A DNA stretch of 35,096 nt from NAT127 sp041655035 (GCA_041655035.1 JBAZCN010000019.1:1-35096), one strand, 5' to 3'. Shown: positions 1-8,605, counted from the first letter of the stretch. The notes: generated by a model from the letters alone, not told the origin. Made by a program: numbers and translations.

Positions 1-492
1 GACAATGATGGCGCCGGCGGCGCGCAGGCGCTCCACCAGGATGTCGTCATGGCTTGCGATGATTTCCTCGCCGGTCTCGGTATCGCGATGAAGAATCAGG
101 CCTTTCACCGCTATGCCACGCTTGACCGCGATCGGCACGCCGTGCAGGGGGCCGCGACTTTCGCCAGCCGACCGGCGCTGATCAGCGGCCCTGGCCTGTT
201 GGAGCGCATTGTCGCCATCGAGAACATCAAAGGCGTGGAGAACAGGCTCCAGTGTCGCGATACGAGACAAGAAATGCCCGGTGACCTCCTCCGCGGAAAC
301 TGTCCCGGCGTTGATCAATTCGGCGATCCGCCAGGCGGGCAGCCAGGTGATGTCGGTGCTGGGTGCCGTGCCGGCCTGCCCCAGGGCCAGGGAACCCGGC
401 GCATTGGCCATGGCCAGGGTTGCCGCCAGGCCCTTCAGTACGGTGCGGCGGTTGATGGCGGTTGACGGGTTGAAGACCGTGTCATTGGGCAT
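1..492 (-). CDS. Amidase family protein, N-terminal part (runs off left edge)
   Basis: The first 164 codons of an amidase-signature hydrolase; the rest lies outside the window. Seen: near the start NRRTVLKGLAATLAMANAPG gives a twin-arginine-like, hydrophobic export signal, so the enzyme is probably periplasmic. GPLHGVPIAVKRGIAVKG follows near residue 120, matching the block that holds the first catalytic lysine of the Ser-cisSer-Lys triad. The two serines would lie beyond the edge. The start at 492 is supported by AAGGAG at 500-505, seven bases upstream. Family members hydrolyse amides; the substrate cannot be told here. The residue after the lysine is Arg where many relatives have Asp, which is mildly unusual. 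It is the last minus-strand gene of the left block, with its own 364-bp upstream gap, so it may be transcribed separately from the acyl-CoA dehydrogenase operon. Confidence 0.85.
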   Translation of the reverse strand, partial: MPNDTVFNPSTAINRRTVLKGLAATLAMANAPGSLALGQAGTAPSTDITWLPAWRIAELINAGTVSAEEVTGHFLSRIATLEPVLHAFDVLDGDNALQQARAADQRRSAGESRGPLHGVPIAVKRGIAVKGLILHRDTETGEEIIASHDDILVERLRAAGAIIV

Positions 493-856
493 GGGCTTTC
501 TCCTTATTATTATCGCGGACCTGTTTATTATCGCGGACTTGTGAGTCCCCATTGTTATCGGTTCTTTCCGGCTCCGGGAGCATGGAGCCAGTGCTGTGGG
601 CTGCCTTCAGAGTAAGGCCGGGCAGAGAGGAGTCAAGGTCAATCGAATAAGTGGCGACTTATCGATTGTCTGTGAGGCTGCCGTGCGCTGGGCTGGGGGC
701 GTCGCCCACGCGCTGAGCGGAGAGACAGGCATGACGAGCCAAGGGGGAATGATGCATAGCCCCTTGGTCTGGTCTGAGAGTGGGGCCAGAGATGGTTCAA
801 GGGTGCGGCGGCACCGGGAAATGCCGGTTCCCTGCGCGCCGCTTGCGGTGGTGGAA
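493..856. other. Intergenic stretch upstream of the amidase
   Basis: No convincing gene is seen. Two copies of a 14-base direct repeat, TTATTATCGCGGAC, lie at 507-520 and 525-538, just upstream of the amidase ribosome-binding site. A dyad lies at 641-667: AATCG and ATAAGT, a GGCG loop, then ACTTAT and CGATT, with one bulged base. It could be an operator for the amidase. A smaller hairpin, GGCTCC/GGAGCC, lies near 571-592. The 23-bp palindrome found elsewhere in the window is absent here. Confidence 0.5.
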
Positions 857-1354
857 TCAGGCGGTAACGGGTTTGCCCCAACCTCCATCGTAGGCGCAGT
901 TGGCGGCGGCCTCGAAGCGCAGGGTTTTGAATTTCCAGCCGCCGGGGGTACGCGCGTAGGTTTCCTTGTAAAGACCCAGGATCCAGCGGGCCGAGCCGTC
1001 GGGCATATTGGCGGTGACGATGGCGTGCCAGTGTCCGCTGGCGTTGTCGCCGTCGATCTCGATCAGTGGGTTGGTCACATAATGGACGATAAAGGGCATG
1101 ATCTGGAAGTCGCGAAACAGTTGGCGTATCTGTTCCCGGCCCTCGGCGTAACCGGTGTCGGGGCGGCCGTCCCAGATGCCGTCCTCGGTAAACAGCTCCG
1201 CCACCTCATCGGGGAAACAGTGGGTGGGGCCTTTCCAGCCACCGTCGTTGTAGTTCACGTAGGTCGCCTTCAGCTTGATGATGGCTTCGCGGTCCTCCAC
1301 GACCTGGAGGCGTCGTTCGAGGGCGGCGAGTCGGTTTTCGATGGCGTCGGTCAT
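857..1354 (-). CDS. SnoaL-like / NTF2-fold protein
   Basis: A 165-residue protein with the layout of the SnoaL_4 group of the NTF2-like superfamily: an N-terminal helix (ENRLAALERRLQVVEDREAIIKLKATYVNY), a middle segment with ELFTEDGIWDG, and C-terminal beta strands (HYVTNPLIEIDGDNASGHWH, then GSARWILGLYKETYARTPGGWKFKTLRF). This cone-shaped fold is used by small cyclases, ketosteroid-isomerase-type enzymes and dehydratases in polyketide, aromatic and steroid metabolism. Length is normal for the group. It is the last gene of the minus-strand operon, 91 bp after the fused acyl-CoA dehydrogenase and separated from it by a strong hairpin. AGGTG lies a few bases before the ATG. An isomerase or hydratase role on a ring intermediate is possible, but the substrate is unknown. 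Confidence 0.85.
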   Translation of the reverse strand: MTDAIENRLAALERRLQVVEDREAIIKLKATYVNYNDGGWKGPTHCFPDEVAELFTEDGIWDGRPDTGYAEGREQIRQLFRDFQIMPFIVHYVTNPLIEIDGDNASGHWHAIVTANMPDGSARWILGLYKETYARTPGGWKFKTLRFEAAANCAYDGGWGKPVTA

Positions 1355-1411
1355 AGGGCACCTGTTGTTATCGGGTTCAGGGAAAATCCGGAGGTAATGG
1401 CTTTTTATCGC

Positions 1412-1440
1412 TCACGCCGGACGCGGGGTGTCCGGCGTGA
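1412..1440 (-). other. Strong hairpin between dehydrogenase and SnoaL-like gene
   Basis: Perfect 11-bp arms (TCACGCCGGAC and GTCCGGCGTGA) enclose a 7-base loop, immediately after the stop of the fused dehydrogenase. No T-run follows in either direction, so it is not a canonical intrinsic terminator. It may protect the 3' end of the upstream message or lower expression of the last gene. Confidence 0.6.
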
Positions 1441-1445
1441 ACTCA

Positions 1446-3662
1446 TTACGACCGCGATTTTGGCAGCCCGAGGCCATGTTCGGCAACCAGGCTGCGCATG
1501 ATCTCGCTGGTGCCGCCGTAAATCGTGGTGCCGATGGACTGGCGGTAGCCCAGTTCGATATGGCCGGCGCCATGGCGATCCTCGAACAGCGACCAGGGCG
1601 CGGCGAGGTCCATCAGTTCGCGGGAGTCGTACAGATAGGACTCGGTGGTGAACAGTTTTGACACTGGCCCGAAATGGATGCGACCGGGAACCCGGTGGTG
1701 GGAGGTCCACAGGGAGCGGTAGCACAGGCAGCGGGCGACGGCGTGCTTGATCGCCACCTGGGCTAGACGCAGACGGATGCCGGGTTCGTCGATGACGGCC
1801 CGGCCGTTGCGCCGGGTGCTGCGCGCCCAGGCCACGGCGTTGTCCAACATGCTTTGATAGTTGAGGCGATACTGATCGGCGCCGCCGTGCTCCATTTCCA
1901 TGGTGTACATCATCACCGCCATGGCGCCATCCACTTCGCCGAGCCGGTATTTGTCCGGCACCCGGACATTTTCCAGGTAGGTGATGTTGGTGCGCTCATC
2001 CTGGAGGGTGTGGACCGGCTGGATCTCGATGCCGGGCAGGTCCATGGGCACGATGAAGATGGTCAGGCCCCGGTGTTTGGGGGCGTCGGGATTGGTGCGG
2101 GTGAGCAGGAAGATGTAGTGGGCCAGGTTGCCGCTGGTGGTGAATATTTTCTGGCCGTTGATGATCCAGTCGTCGCCGTCGCGCACCGCGCGGGTTTTCG
2201 CCGCGTAGATATCCGAGCCGCTGGAAGGCTCGGAAAAGCCGAGGCAGGCGAGGGCCTCGCCGCGGGCGAACTGGCCGAGGATTTTCTGTTTGACGTCCTC
2301 GCGGGCAAAGCCCATGACGCTGAATGCCACCTGGTTGGTGACCGGGCCGGTGATGCGTTCCCAGCCGTATTCTTCCAGTACGGCGTTGAGTGCGGCCATC
2401 TCGAACGGGGTGGCGCCGCGGCCACCGTAAGCGACCGGCCAGTGTGGATAGCGCAGCCCGGCGGCGCACAGCTTGCGGGTGAAAGCTTCGTCGTAGCCGG
2501 CCACCGAATGGTGGGCGTTGGCGCGCAGTTCGTCGGTGAGGTTGGCTTCGAAGAAGGCCCGCACCTCCCGGGCCATGGTGTCCGCTTCGGGGCCGAGGCT
2601 GAAATCGAGGCCGATGGCACCGGCCTCGGGCAATGGCACGGTGGCGCCGCCCCACAGGCGGTCGCCCGCGGCGGCGAGCGCCTGCTGGGGATCGCCGGCC
2701 AGCAGCGCCCAGGACTTGGCGCGCACATAGTAGAGCTGGATATCGTACTCCAGGGAGACCCCATAGCCGCCAAAGGTATGAAGGGCCCGGGATACCGCCC
2801 TGCTGGCGGCCTGGTTGGCCCACCACCAGCTCATGGCCGCGGCCGCGGGGCCCTCTTCGTGGCCGCTGGCGATGGTCCAGATACTGCGCCACACCAGCAA
2901 CTGGAGGCCATCGACCTCGGCGAGGGAATCGGCCAGGGGGTGGGCGATGCCCTGGTAGCCGCCGATCAGGCGGCCGAACTGCACTCGTTCGCAGGCGTAG
3001 CTGGCCGCCATGTCGAGGGCGCGGCGGGCGAGGCCGGCGAGCGCCGCCGCGGCGAGAAGCTTCCATTCCTCGAGGGTGGCGAGAAACTGGCGCCGGGCCT
3101 CGGGGCCTTCTGCCAGCACGGTGCGCCGGCCCGCGGCGCGCTCGCCGCCGAGCGCGCAGAGGCGGTGGCCGGCGCGGGCGAGATTGCCGGTCACTTCGCC
3201 CTCGAGGCCCTCGATCAGCAGCACCTGGTTGCCTTCGAGGGCGATCAGCCCGTCGGCGACCGCCGCCCAGGGCACGACCACGGGCTCTTCGCCGCTGATT
3301 TCCACCGGCAGCAGGGCGAACAGGCTGCCGCCGAGCGCTTTTTCACACCAGCGGCCGCTGCCGTCGACAAGGCTCAGCAGCCGATTGGCGGTGATGGTCT
3401 CGACCAGTGGCACCGGCGCCAGGGTGCGACCCATTTCCTCCGCCACCAGGGCGGCATCGAGCAGGGACAGGTTCAGTCCTCCGGCTGCCTCGCTCATGCG
3501 CATGGCCGGCAGGCCCATGTCCACCACTTGCTGCCACAGTGCGCGGTCGATGCCCCCGGTGCTCTCGGCGGCGCGCACCCGTTCGGGTGTCGCCTCGGTG
3601 CCGAACAGGCGGGCGACGGTATCGCGCAGCATCAGTTGATCGTCGTTGAGATTCAGGTTCAT
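1446..3662 (-). CDS. Two-domain (fused) acyl-CoA dehydrogenase
   Basis: A 738-residue protein made of two acyl-CoA dehydrogenase units; a single unit is usually about 380. Residues 1-350 form a divergent N-terminal unit ending in HTFGGYGVSLEYDIQLYYVRAKSW (from 295). Residues 351-738 form a second unit with CLGFSEPSSGSD (473-484), WIINGQKIFTTS (499-510) and IYGGTSEIMRSL (from 714), the FAD- and substrate-binding blocks. The position that is Glu in YEGT-type enzymes is Gly (YGGT), as in dehydrogenases that take their base from elsewhere. FadE34/ChsE3 of mycobacterial steroid side-chain degradation has the same fused architecture. It would oxidise an acyl-CoA to the 2-enoyl-CoA in the cytoplasm. 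Its ATG overlaps the ligase stop by one base (TGATG), implying translational coupling. The two halves match the two separate dehydrogenases upstream in this operon. Confidence 0.93.
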   Translation of the reverse strand: MNLNLNDDQLMLRDTVARLFGTEATPERVRAAESTGGIDRALWQQVVDMGLPAMRMSEAAGGLNLSLLDAALVAEEMGRTLAPVPLVETITANRLLSLVDGSGRWCEKALGGSLFALLPVEISGEEPVVVPWAAVADGLIALEGNQVLLIEGLEGEVTGNLARAGHRLCALGGERAAGRRTVLAEGPEARRQFLATLEEWKLLAAAALAGLARRALDMAASYACERVQFGRLIGGYQGIAHPLADSLAEVDGLQLLVWRSIWTIASGHEEGPAAAAMSWWWANQAASRAVSRALHTFGGYGVSLEYDIQLYYVRAKSWALLAGDPQQALAAAGDRLWGGATVPLPEAGAIGLDFSLGPEADTMAREVRAFFEANLTDELRANAHHSVAGYDEAFTRKLCAAGLRYPHWPVAYGGRGATPFEMAALNAVLEEYGWERITGPVTNQVAFSVMGFAREDVKQKILGQFARGEALACLGFSEPSSGSDIYAAKTRAVRDGDDWIINGQKIFTTSGNLAHYIFLLTRTNPDAPKHRGLTIFIVPMDLPGIEIQPVHTLQDERTNITYLENVRVPDKYRLGEVDGAMAVMMYTMEMEHGGADQYRLNYQSMLDNAVAWARSTRRNGRAVIDEPGIRLRLAQVAIKHAVARCLCYRSLWTSHHRVPGRIHFGPVSKLFTTESYLYDSRELMDLAAPWSLFEDRHGAGHIELGYRQSIGTTIYGGTSEIMRSLVAEHGLGLPKSRS

Positions 3663-5239
3663 CAGGCTTCTCTCGGGCTCTGCCCTAGTGCGTGGGCGTA
3701 TTGATGGCGCAGCGCCATCTTGTTGATCTTGCCGGTGACCAGCTTGGGCAGCTCGGCGACGAAATAGACCTGTTTGGGTTTCTTGTAGCTGGCGATCAGC
3801 GACTGGCAGTGGTGGACGATATCGTCTTCGCCGGCCTCGGCGCCGTTCTTGAGCACCAGCACCGCGCAGACGTTTTCACCCCACTTGGCATCGGGCACGC
3901 CGATCACCGCGGCTTCCGACACCGCCGGGTGCTGGAGCAGGGTTTCTTCGACTTCCCGGGAGTAGATGTTCTCGCCACCGGAGATGATCATGTCCTTCTT
4001 GCGGTCGACCAGGTAGAGGAAGCCGTCGGCGTCGATGCGGCCCATGTCGCCGGTGTGAACCCAGCCATTGCGCAAGGTTTCGACGGTGGCGGCGCTGTTG
4101 TTCCAGTAGCCGCGGAACATGGCTCCGCTGCGGGCGACGATCTCGCCGGGCTCGCCCGGGGGGCACTCGTTGCCGTCGTCGTCGAGAATCTTCGCTTCGA
4201 GGTTGGGGTAGGGCTGGCCCACCGAGGTGAGCTGGCGGCGCTCGGCCTCGCTGCCGTTGGGTTTGTGTTGCAGCGGCGACAGGCAGAACATGCAGATTTC
4301 AGTCTGGCCGAAGAGGTTGACGAAGCCGCAGCCGTCGAACACCTCGATGGCGCGGCGCAATACCGGCGACGGCATCGGCGCCGCGGAATAGAGGATGGTG
4401 CGCACGGTGGACAGGTCGGCGTTCTCGATGGCCGCGTCATCCAGCAGCATCTGCACCATGGTGGGCGCCAGCAGCAGCACTGTCAGTTTTTCGCGCTGGA
4501 TGCCGCGGATGATCTCCCCCGGTTCGAACTGGCGGTAGATATAGGCGGTGCCGCCGCGCACATGCTGGGACAGACTGAGCACCAGCCCGCCGATGTGGAA
4601 CATGGGCATGACGATGAGGATGCGGTCCGGCTGCTGGAGATCCACCAGCCAGGCGTCCACCTGGACCAACTGGCGCATCTCCCGGTGGCCCCAGATACAG
4701 CCCTTGGGACGGCCGGTGGTACCGCTGGTGTAGATCAGGCAGAAGATGTCGTCCTCGCGGGCGCGACAGGGTGGACCTTCGCTGTCGCCGGTGGCGATGA
4801 ACTCAGCATAGGACATCGCCCACTCGGCTTCGCCGTCGATGCAGACGTAGGTTTCGACGGACGTCAGTTCGCCGCGCATAGGCTCGATGACCGGCAGGTA
4901 CTGGGCCTCGAACAGCAACACCTTGGGGGCGCCGTCGTTGATGATCCAGGCCATCTCCGGCGGCGCGAGGCGGAAATTCACGGTGGCGAGGATGAACCCG
5001 GCCCACTGAGCGGCGGCGATCACCTCGCCGTACTCGATGGAGTTCATGGCGAGGATGCCGACCCTGTCCTGGTTGCGCATCCCGGCCTGGTACAGTGCCG
5101 ATCCCAGCTGCTTGGCGCGCTCCAGCAATTGGCGATGGCTGATCCGGCGCTCGCCCTGTACGTAGGCGGGATGATCGGGGCACCAGCGGGCGTTGCGTTC
5201 CAGGTCGTCGGCGAAGGAGAGGGGCAGGTAGGGATGCAT
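3662..5239 (-). CDS. Acyl-CoA synthetase (AMP-forming), FadD-like
   Basis: A 525-residue ANL-superfamily ligase that would activate a carboxylic acid to its CoA thioester through an acyl-adenylate. Seen in order: P-loop YTSGTTGRPKG (170-180), FGQTE (310-314), WVHTGD (393-398), hinge DRKKDMIISGGENIY (412-426), and VTGK with the adenylation lysine at 504. All core motifs are intact and the length is typical. I start at 5239 because MHPYLPLSFADDLERNA is the normal family N-terminus and GAGAAG precedes it. The frame stays open upstream to 6124, but that part is arginine/proline-rich and antiparallel-like, not ligase. It sits 38 bp after one dehydrogenase and overlaps the start of the next by one base, so it supplies the CoA ester for this operon. 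The acid substrate is not identifiable from sequence. Confidence 0.95.
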   Translation of the reverse strand: MHPYLPLSFADDLERNARWCPDHPAYVQGERRISHRQLLERAKQLGSALYQAGMRNQDRVGILAMNSIEYGEVIAAAQWAGFILATVNFRLAPPEMAWIINDGAPKVLLFEAQYLPVIEPMRGELTSVETYVCIDGEAEWAMSYAEFIATGDSEGPPCRAREDDIFCLIYTSGTTGRPKGCIWGHREMRQLVQVDAWLVDLQQPDRILIVMPMFHIGGLVLSLSQHVRGGTAYIYRQFEPGEIIRGIQREKLTVLLLAPTMVQMLLDDAAIENADLSTVRTILYSAAPMPSPVLRRAIEVFDGCGFVNLFGQTEICMFCLSPLQHKPNGSEAERRQLTSVGQPYPNLEAKILDDDGNECPPGEPGEIVARSGAMFRGYWNNSAATVETLRNGWVHTGDMGRIDADGFLYLVDRKKDMIISGGENIYSREVEETLLQHPAVSEAAVIGVPDAKWGENVCAVLVLKNGAEAGEDDIVHHCQSLIASYKKPKQVYFVAELPKLVTGKINKMALRHQYAHALGQSPREA

Positions 5240-5277
5240 GATGATTCTTCTCGTCTCCGTTGATGGGTGGGATGCGC

Positions 5278-6402
5278 TCAGTGTTCCAGGGCCAGGCGGG
5301 CCCGGCGCTGAAGGTGGAAGTCGGTGTCGCCAAACCGTTGGGCGAACATCTGCAGGGCCTTGTAGTGGTGGCCCACGGCGTACTCCTCGGTGACACCGAT
5401 ACCGCCGTGGAGCTGGATGCCCTGCCCGGTGACGAACAGGCCGGCCTGGGCAATCAGCGCCTTGGCGCCGGAAACCGCCCGCCGCCTGGCGTTGCCGTCG
5501 CCTCCGGCCTGTGCCGCCAGGGCGCAGTAGAGCATCGACCGGGCCTGCTCGGTGTCGACCAGCATCTCCGCCATGCGGTGCTTGAGGGCCTGGAAGCTGG
5601 CCAGCGGCTGGCCGTACTGCTCCCGGGTCTTGAGGTAATCGGCGGTCAGCTCGAGCACCGCTTCCATGGCGCCGAGGGCGGCGGCGGCATTGGCGACGAT
5701 CGCGCTGTCGAGCGCTTCGCCCAGGGCGTCGGCAGCGCCGGCGGGGCCATGGAGGCGGTCGGCGGCGGCCACCGGCACCTGGTCGAAGCGGATGTCGGCG
5801 GCACGGGTGCCGTCGATCAGAGTGTAGGCGTCGCGGCTGATGCCGGCGCTCGCGGCGTCCACCGCGAACAGGCTGTAACCCGCGGCGTCGGCTTCCCTGG
5901 CGCTGACCAGCAGGTGGCTGGCGGCGGCACCGTGGCAGACCAGGTGCTTGACGCCGTGGAGCCGCCAGCCGTCGCCGTCGGGCGTGGCGCTGGCGGCCAC
6001 CGGGCAGTCGTATTCCGCGCGTCCGCCCTGTTCCAGGTGGGCGAGGGCGAGAATGGCTTCGCCGCTGGCCACCAGCGGCAGCAAGGTATCGCCCCGGGTG
6101 GTGCCGGCCAGCAGGCCACCGCACAGCACGGTGCTGTCCACCAGCGGTTCGGCCACCAGGCCGCGGCCCAGCTCTTCCATCAATACCGCCATCTCCTCGA
6201 GCCCGAGTCCGAGTCCGCCGACGCCGTCCGGCAGGGTCAGGGCCAGCCAGCCCTGAGCGGCGAAATGCTGCCAGTGGCGGCGGGAAAAGCCCTCGGCGCT
6301 TTTTGCCGACTGCCGGCGGCTCTCCAGGTCGCAGCGCTCGCGAACATAGCGGGCGGCGCTGTCGGCAAGCATTTTCTGTTCGTCGCTGGGGTCAAAATTC
6401 AT
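5278..6402 (-). CDS. Acyl-CoA dehydrogenase, beta-like subunit
   Basis: A 374-residue acyl-CoA dehydrogenase. The N-terminal helical domain (MNFDPSDEQKMLADSAARYV) is followed by a middle domain that lacks a clear GFSEPxxGSD block, then the C-terminal helical domain with TREQYGQPLASFQALKHRMAEML and QLHGGIGVTEEYAVGHHYKAL (from residue 330). A weak flavin block next to a preserved C-terminal domain is typical of one partner of heteromeric alpha2beta2 dehydrogenases, such as the FadE pairs of actinobacterial steroid side-chain degradation. The gene directly upstream, 53 bp away on the same strand, is a full dehydrogenase and the likely partner. It resembles the N-terminal half of the fused enzyme at 1446-3662. 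Substrate unknown; cytoplasmic. Confidence 0.93.
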   Translation of the reverse strand: MNFDPSDEQKMLADSAARYVRERCDLESRRQSAKSAEGFSRRHWQHFAAQGWLALTLPDGVGGLGLGLEEMAVLMEELGRGLVAEPLVDSTVLCGGLLAGTTRGDTLLPLVASGEAILALAHLEQGGRAEYDCPVAASATPDGDGWRLHGVKHLVCHGAAASHLLVSAREADAAGYSLFAVDAASAGISRDAYTLIDGTRAADIRFDQVPVAAADRLHGPAGAADALGEALDSAIVANAAAALGAMEAVLELTADYLKTREQYGQPLASFQALKHRMAEMLVDTEQARSMLYCALAAQAGGDGNARRRAVSGAKALIAQAGLFVTGQGIQLHGGIGVTEEYAVGHHYKALQMFAQRFGDTDFHLQRRARLALEH

Positions 6403-6455
6403 GCTGTCTGTCTCTCGTTGTCAACGGTCTCTTGCGGTAAATGACCGCAGGCCGG

Positions 6456-7652
6456 TCAGAGGCCAAAGGCGATCTTGGCGATGATGTTCTTCTGCACTTC
6501 CATGGCGCCGCCGTAGATGGTGCAGGCGCGCATGTAGAGCTGGTCGGCGCGAACGCCGGGAACATACCCGGGCCACAGCGGGGCGGGTTCGGCGGCGAAG
6601 GCCTGGTCGCGGGTGAACAACCGCAGGGAACGGGGCCCGAGAGCGTCCACCGCCAGTTCGCCGAGCCGGTGTTGCAGTTGCGAGCCGCGGATCTTGAGCA
6701 CCGAGGCCGCTGCCGCCGGCGGGCGTCGCGACGGCGCGCCGCACAGGACGCGCAGCACCGACCAGTCGAGGGCCTCGACTTCCAGTTCCAGCTGGGTCAG
6801 GCGGCGCAGGAAGTCGCCGTCCTCGAGCAGTGGCCGGCCATTCTTCGATTCCCCGGAGGCGATGGCGCGGATGCGGCGCAGGTCGCCGTAGGCCTTGTCG
6901 ATGTCGGCGCTGGAGGTGCGCTCGTTGTTGAGCAGGAACTTGGTTTGGGTCCAGGCGCTGCCGGGTTCGCCGATAAGGTTTTCCCGGGGCACCCGCACAT
7001 TGTCGAGGAACACTTCGTAGGTGGAGACGTCGCCGTTGATCATCTCGATGGGGCGCACGGTGACACCCGGCGAGGCCATGTCGATGATCAGCATGGAGAT
7101 ACCGCCGTGCTTGCTGGTGAGATCGGTGCGCACCAGGAAGAAGCCCATCTCCGAATCGCCGCCTTCAGTGGTCCACAGTTTCTGGCCGTTGACGATGTAA
7201 TGCTCGTCCTCGAGCAGGGCGGTGGTCTTGAGGCTGGCGAGATCGGAGCCGGCGCCGGGTTCGGAGAATCCCTGGGCCCACTGTTCGCTGCCTTCGAGGA
7301 TAGCCGGCAGGTAGCGCGCTTTTTGCGCTTCGGAGCCGAATTCGCAGATCACCGGGCCGATCAGTCGCAGCCCCTGCCAGCGCAGCTCCGGGGCGCCGGC
7401 GAGACGGCACTCCATGTCGAAGATATGGCGCTGGATCGGTGTCCAGCCGGGGCCGCCGTAGCGTTGCGGCCAACCGGGGGCGGCCCAGCCGCGTTTGTTG
7501 AGCACACTGTTCCACCAGCGCCGGTCCGCCTCGCTGGGCGGGTGGACCTCGGTGCGCGAGCGGTAGATCACCGCCGGGTCGAGATTGGCCGCCAGGAAGG
7601 CGCGCACCTCGTCGCGGAATGCCAGATCTTCGGGGTTGAGCTGTAGATTCAC
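6456..7652 (-). CDS. Acyl-CoA dehydrogenase, alpha-like subunit
   Basis: A 398-residue acyl-CoA dehydrogenase and the first gene of the minus-strand operon. Seen: N-terminal helices with GWAAPGWPQRYGGPGW, QGFSEPGAGSD (127-137), YIVNGQKLWTT (152-162), and C-terminal IYGGAMEVQKNIIAKIAFGL. The usual YGGTSE/YEGT position reads YGGA, so the classical C-terminal glutamate base is missing and must come from elsewhere, probably from another helix or from the partner subunit. It would transfer electrons from an acyl-CoA through FAD to electron-transfer flavoprotein. The next gene (5278-6402) is the complementary subunit type. A 23-bp palindrome lies 33 bp upstream of the start, so the operon is probably controlled by the window-wide regulator. 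Confidence 0.94.
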   Translation of the reverse strand: MNLQLNPEDLAFRDEVRAFLAANLDPAVIYRSRTEVHPPSEADRRWWNSVLNKRGWAAPGWPQRYGGPGWTPIQRHIFDMECRLAGAPELRWQGLRLIGPVICEFGSEAQKARYLPAILEGSEQWAQGFSEPGAGSDLASLKTTALLEDEHYIVNGQKLWTTEGGDSEMGFFLVRTDLTSKHGGISMLIIDMASPGVTVRPIEMINGDVSTYEVFLDNVRVPRENLIGEPGSAWTQTKFLLNNERTSSADIDKAYGDLRRIRAIASGESKNGRPLLEDGDFLRRLTQLELEVEALDWSVLRVLCGAPSRRPPAAAASVLKIRGSQLQHRLGELAVDALGPRSLRLFTRDQAFAAEPAPLWPGYVPGVRADQLYMRACTIYGGAMEVQKNIIAKIAFGL

Positions 7653-7684
7653 GGTGGGTCCTCGACTCTCCTGGGTGACAGCCT

Positions 7685-7707
7685 ATAGCTGACTAATTGT
7701 TAGTTAT
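7685..7707. promoter_or_regulatory. Palindromic operator copy A
   Basis: Left arm ATAGCTGAC, 5-base centre TAATT, right arm GTTAGTTAT. It is one of seven sites in this window with the same 9-5-9 layout. It lies 33 bp upstream of the first dehydrogenase gene of the minus-strand operon, where a repressor would cover or adjoin the promoter. The palindrome is directly visible; binding is inferred. Confidence 0.75.
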
Positions 7708-7758
7708 GGATTCTACACAGCCGCTGGGCCGGTGTCGACACTGTCGGCGCCATTGCCT

Positions 7759-8532
7759 TCAGGCGCTGCGCACTTCGAACAGTTCCATGTTCGCTTCGCG
7801 GGGCAGCGACAGGGCGTGGATGACCATGCGCGCGACCGTACTGTTTTCCATGCCGGCGCCTGAATAGGCGTTGTGCCCGGTCTTCTCCCACAGCGCGAGG
7901 GCATCGCGCAGCTGTTCCTCCGTCCAGTTGGCCAGGCTGGCGTTGGCATCCGCGCCTTTCATGGTGCCGGCGCGGAGCAGCGCGACGCGGATGCCGTATT
8001 CCCGCAGTTCCGTGCGCAAGCCGGCGGACAGGGTCTCGAGCCCGCCCTTGCTGGCGGCGTAGACGGTGAGAAACGGAAAGGGATTGCGGGTGGATTCCGA
8101 GGAGACATTGATGATGTCGCCGCCACCGCTGTGTTTCATGCGCGGCACCGCCTCGCGCATGCAGTAGGCGGGGCCGAGCAGGTTGGTATTGATGATCCGT
8201 TGCAGGCTCGCGTCACTGGCCTGTTCGATGCGAAAGGGGATGTATACCGCGGCGTTGTTGATCAGGATATCGAGGCCGCCGAGATGGTTGTCGACTTCCT
8301 CGAAGGCGGCGCGCACCTGGTCGGGATCGGCGACGTCGGCGGCCACCGGCAGTGCCGAGGGCCCGAGGGTCGCGGCCACCTGCTGGAGCTTTTCCCGGGT
8401 GCGGCCGACCAGCGCCACCCGTGCGCCTTCGGCCACCAGCAGGGTTGCCACCTGTTTGCCGAGTCCAGTGGCGGCACCGGTAACCAGAGCGCGTTTGCCG
8501 GCGAGAGGCGAAGCGGCGGAAGCGGTTGTCAT
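7759..8532 (-). CDS. Short-chain dehydrogenase/reductase
   Basis: A classical SDR of 257 residues: cofactor motif TGAATGLGKQ, NNAA in place of NNAG, catalytic serine in INVSSES and YAASK as the Tyr-Lys pair. It would oxidise or reduce an alcohol or ketone with NAD(P). The frame is open to 8595, but that extension is not SDR-like. Two consecutive ATGs occur at 8535 and 8532. GGAG is 4 bases from the first and 7 from the second, so I chose 8532. The region after the active site (NWTEEQLRDALALWEKTGHNAYSGAGMENSTVARMV) replaces the usual short C-terminal VDGG ending, so this belongs to the group with a variable substrate lid. It is divergent from another SDR, with a degenerate operator copy between them. 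Confidence 0.92.
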   Translation of the reverse strand: MTTASAASPLAGKRALVTGAATGLGKQVATLLVAEGARVALVGRTREKLQQVAATLGPSALPVAADVADPDQVRAAFEEVDNHLGGLDILINNAAVYIPFRIEQASDASLQRIINTNLLGPAYCMREAVPRMKHSGGGDIINVSSESTRNPFPFLTVYAASKGGLETLSAGLRTELREYGIRVALLRAGTMKGADANASLANWTEEQLRDALALWEKTGHNAYSGAGMENSTVARMVIHALSLPREANMELFEVRSA

Positions 8533-8582
8533 CATCAGACTCCGTAAGTGGTGATGGTTTAAAAAAACGACGGTTTTGAAAA

Positions 8583-8605
8583 ATAGCTGACACAATGTAA
8601 TCTTT
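8583..8605. promoter_or_regulatory. Palindromic operator copy B (degenerate)
   Basis: The left arm ATAGCTGAC is identical to copies A and D. The centre is ACAAT and the right arm GTAATCTTT matches the consensus at about five of nine positions. It lies between two divergent SDR genes, 51 bp from one start and 78 bp from the other. The weak right arm makes this the least certain copy. Confidence 0.5.

Noticed and set aside
1854..5263. Long plus-strand open frames (616 and 523 residues) opposite the dehydrogenase and ligase genes
   Set aside because: Antisense mirrors of GC-rich coding DNA, with no recognisable domain, while the minus strand codes clear families.
5240..6124. Upstream open extension of the CoA ligase frame
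   Set aside because: It is Arg/Pro-rich, lies within another dehydrogenase gene in a different frame, and has no ligase similarity; the ATG at 5239 has a proper ribosome-binding site and the family N-terminus.
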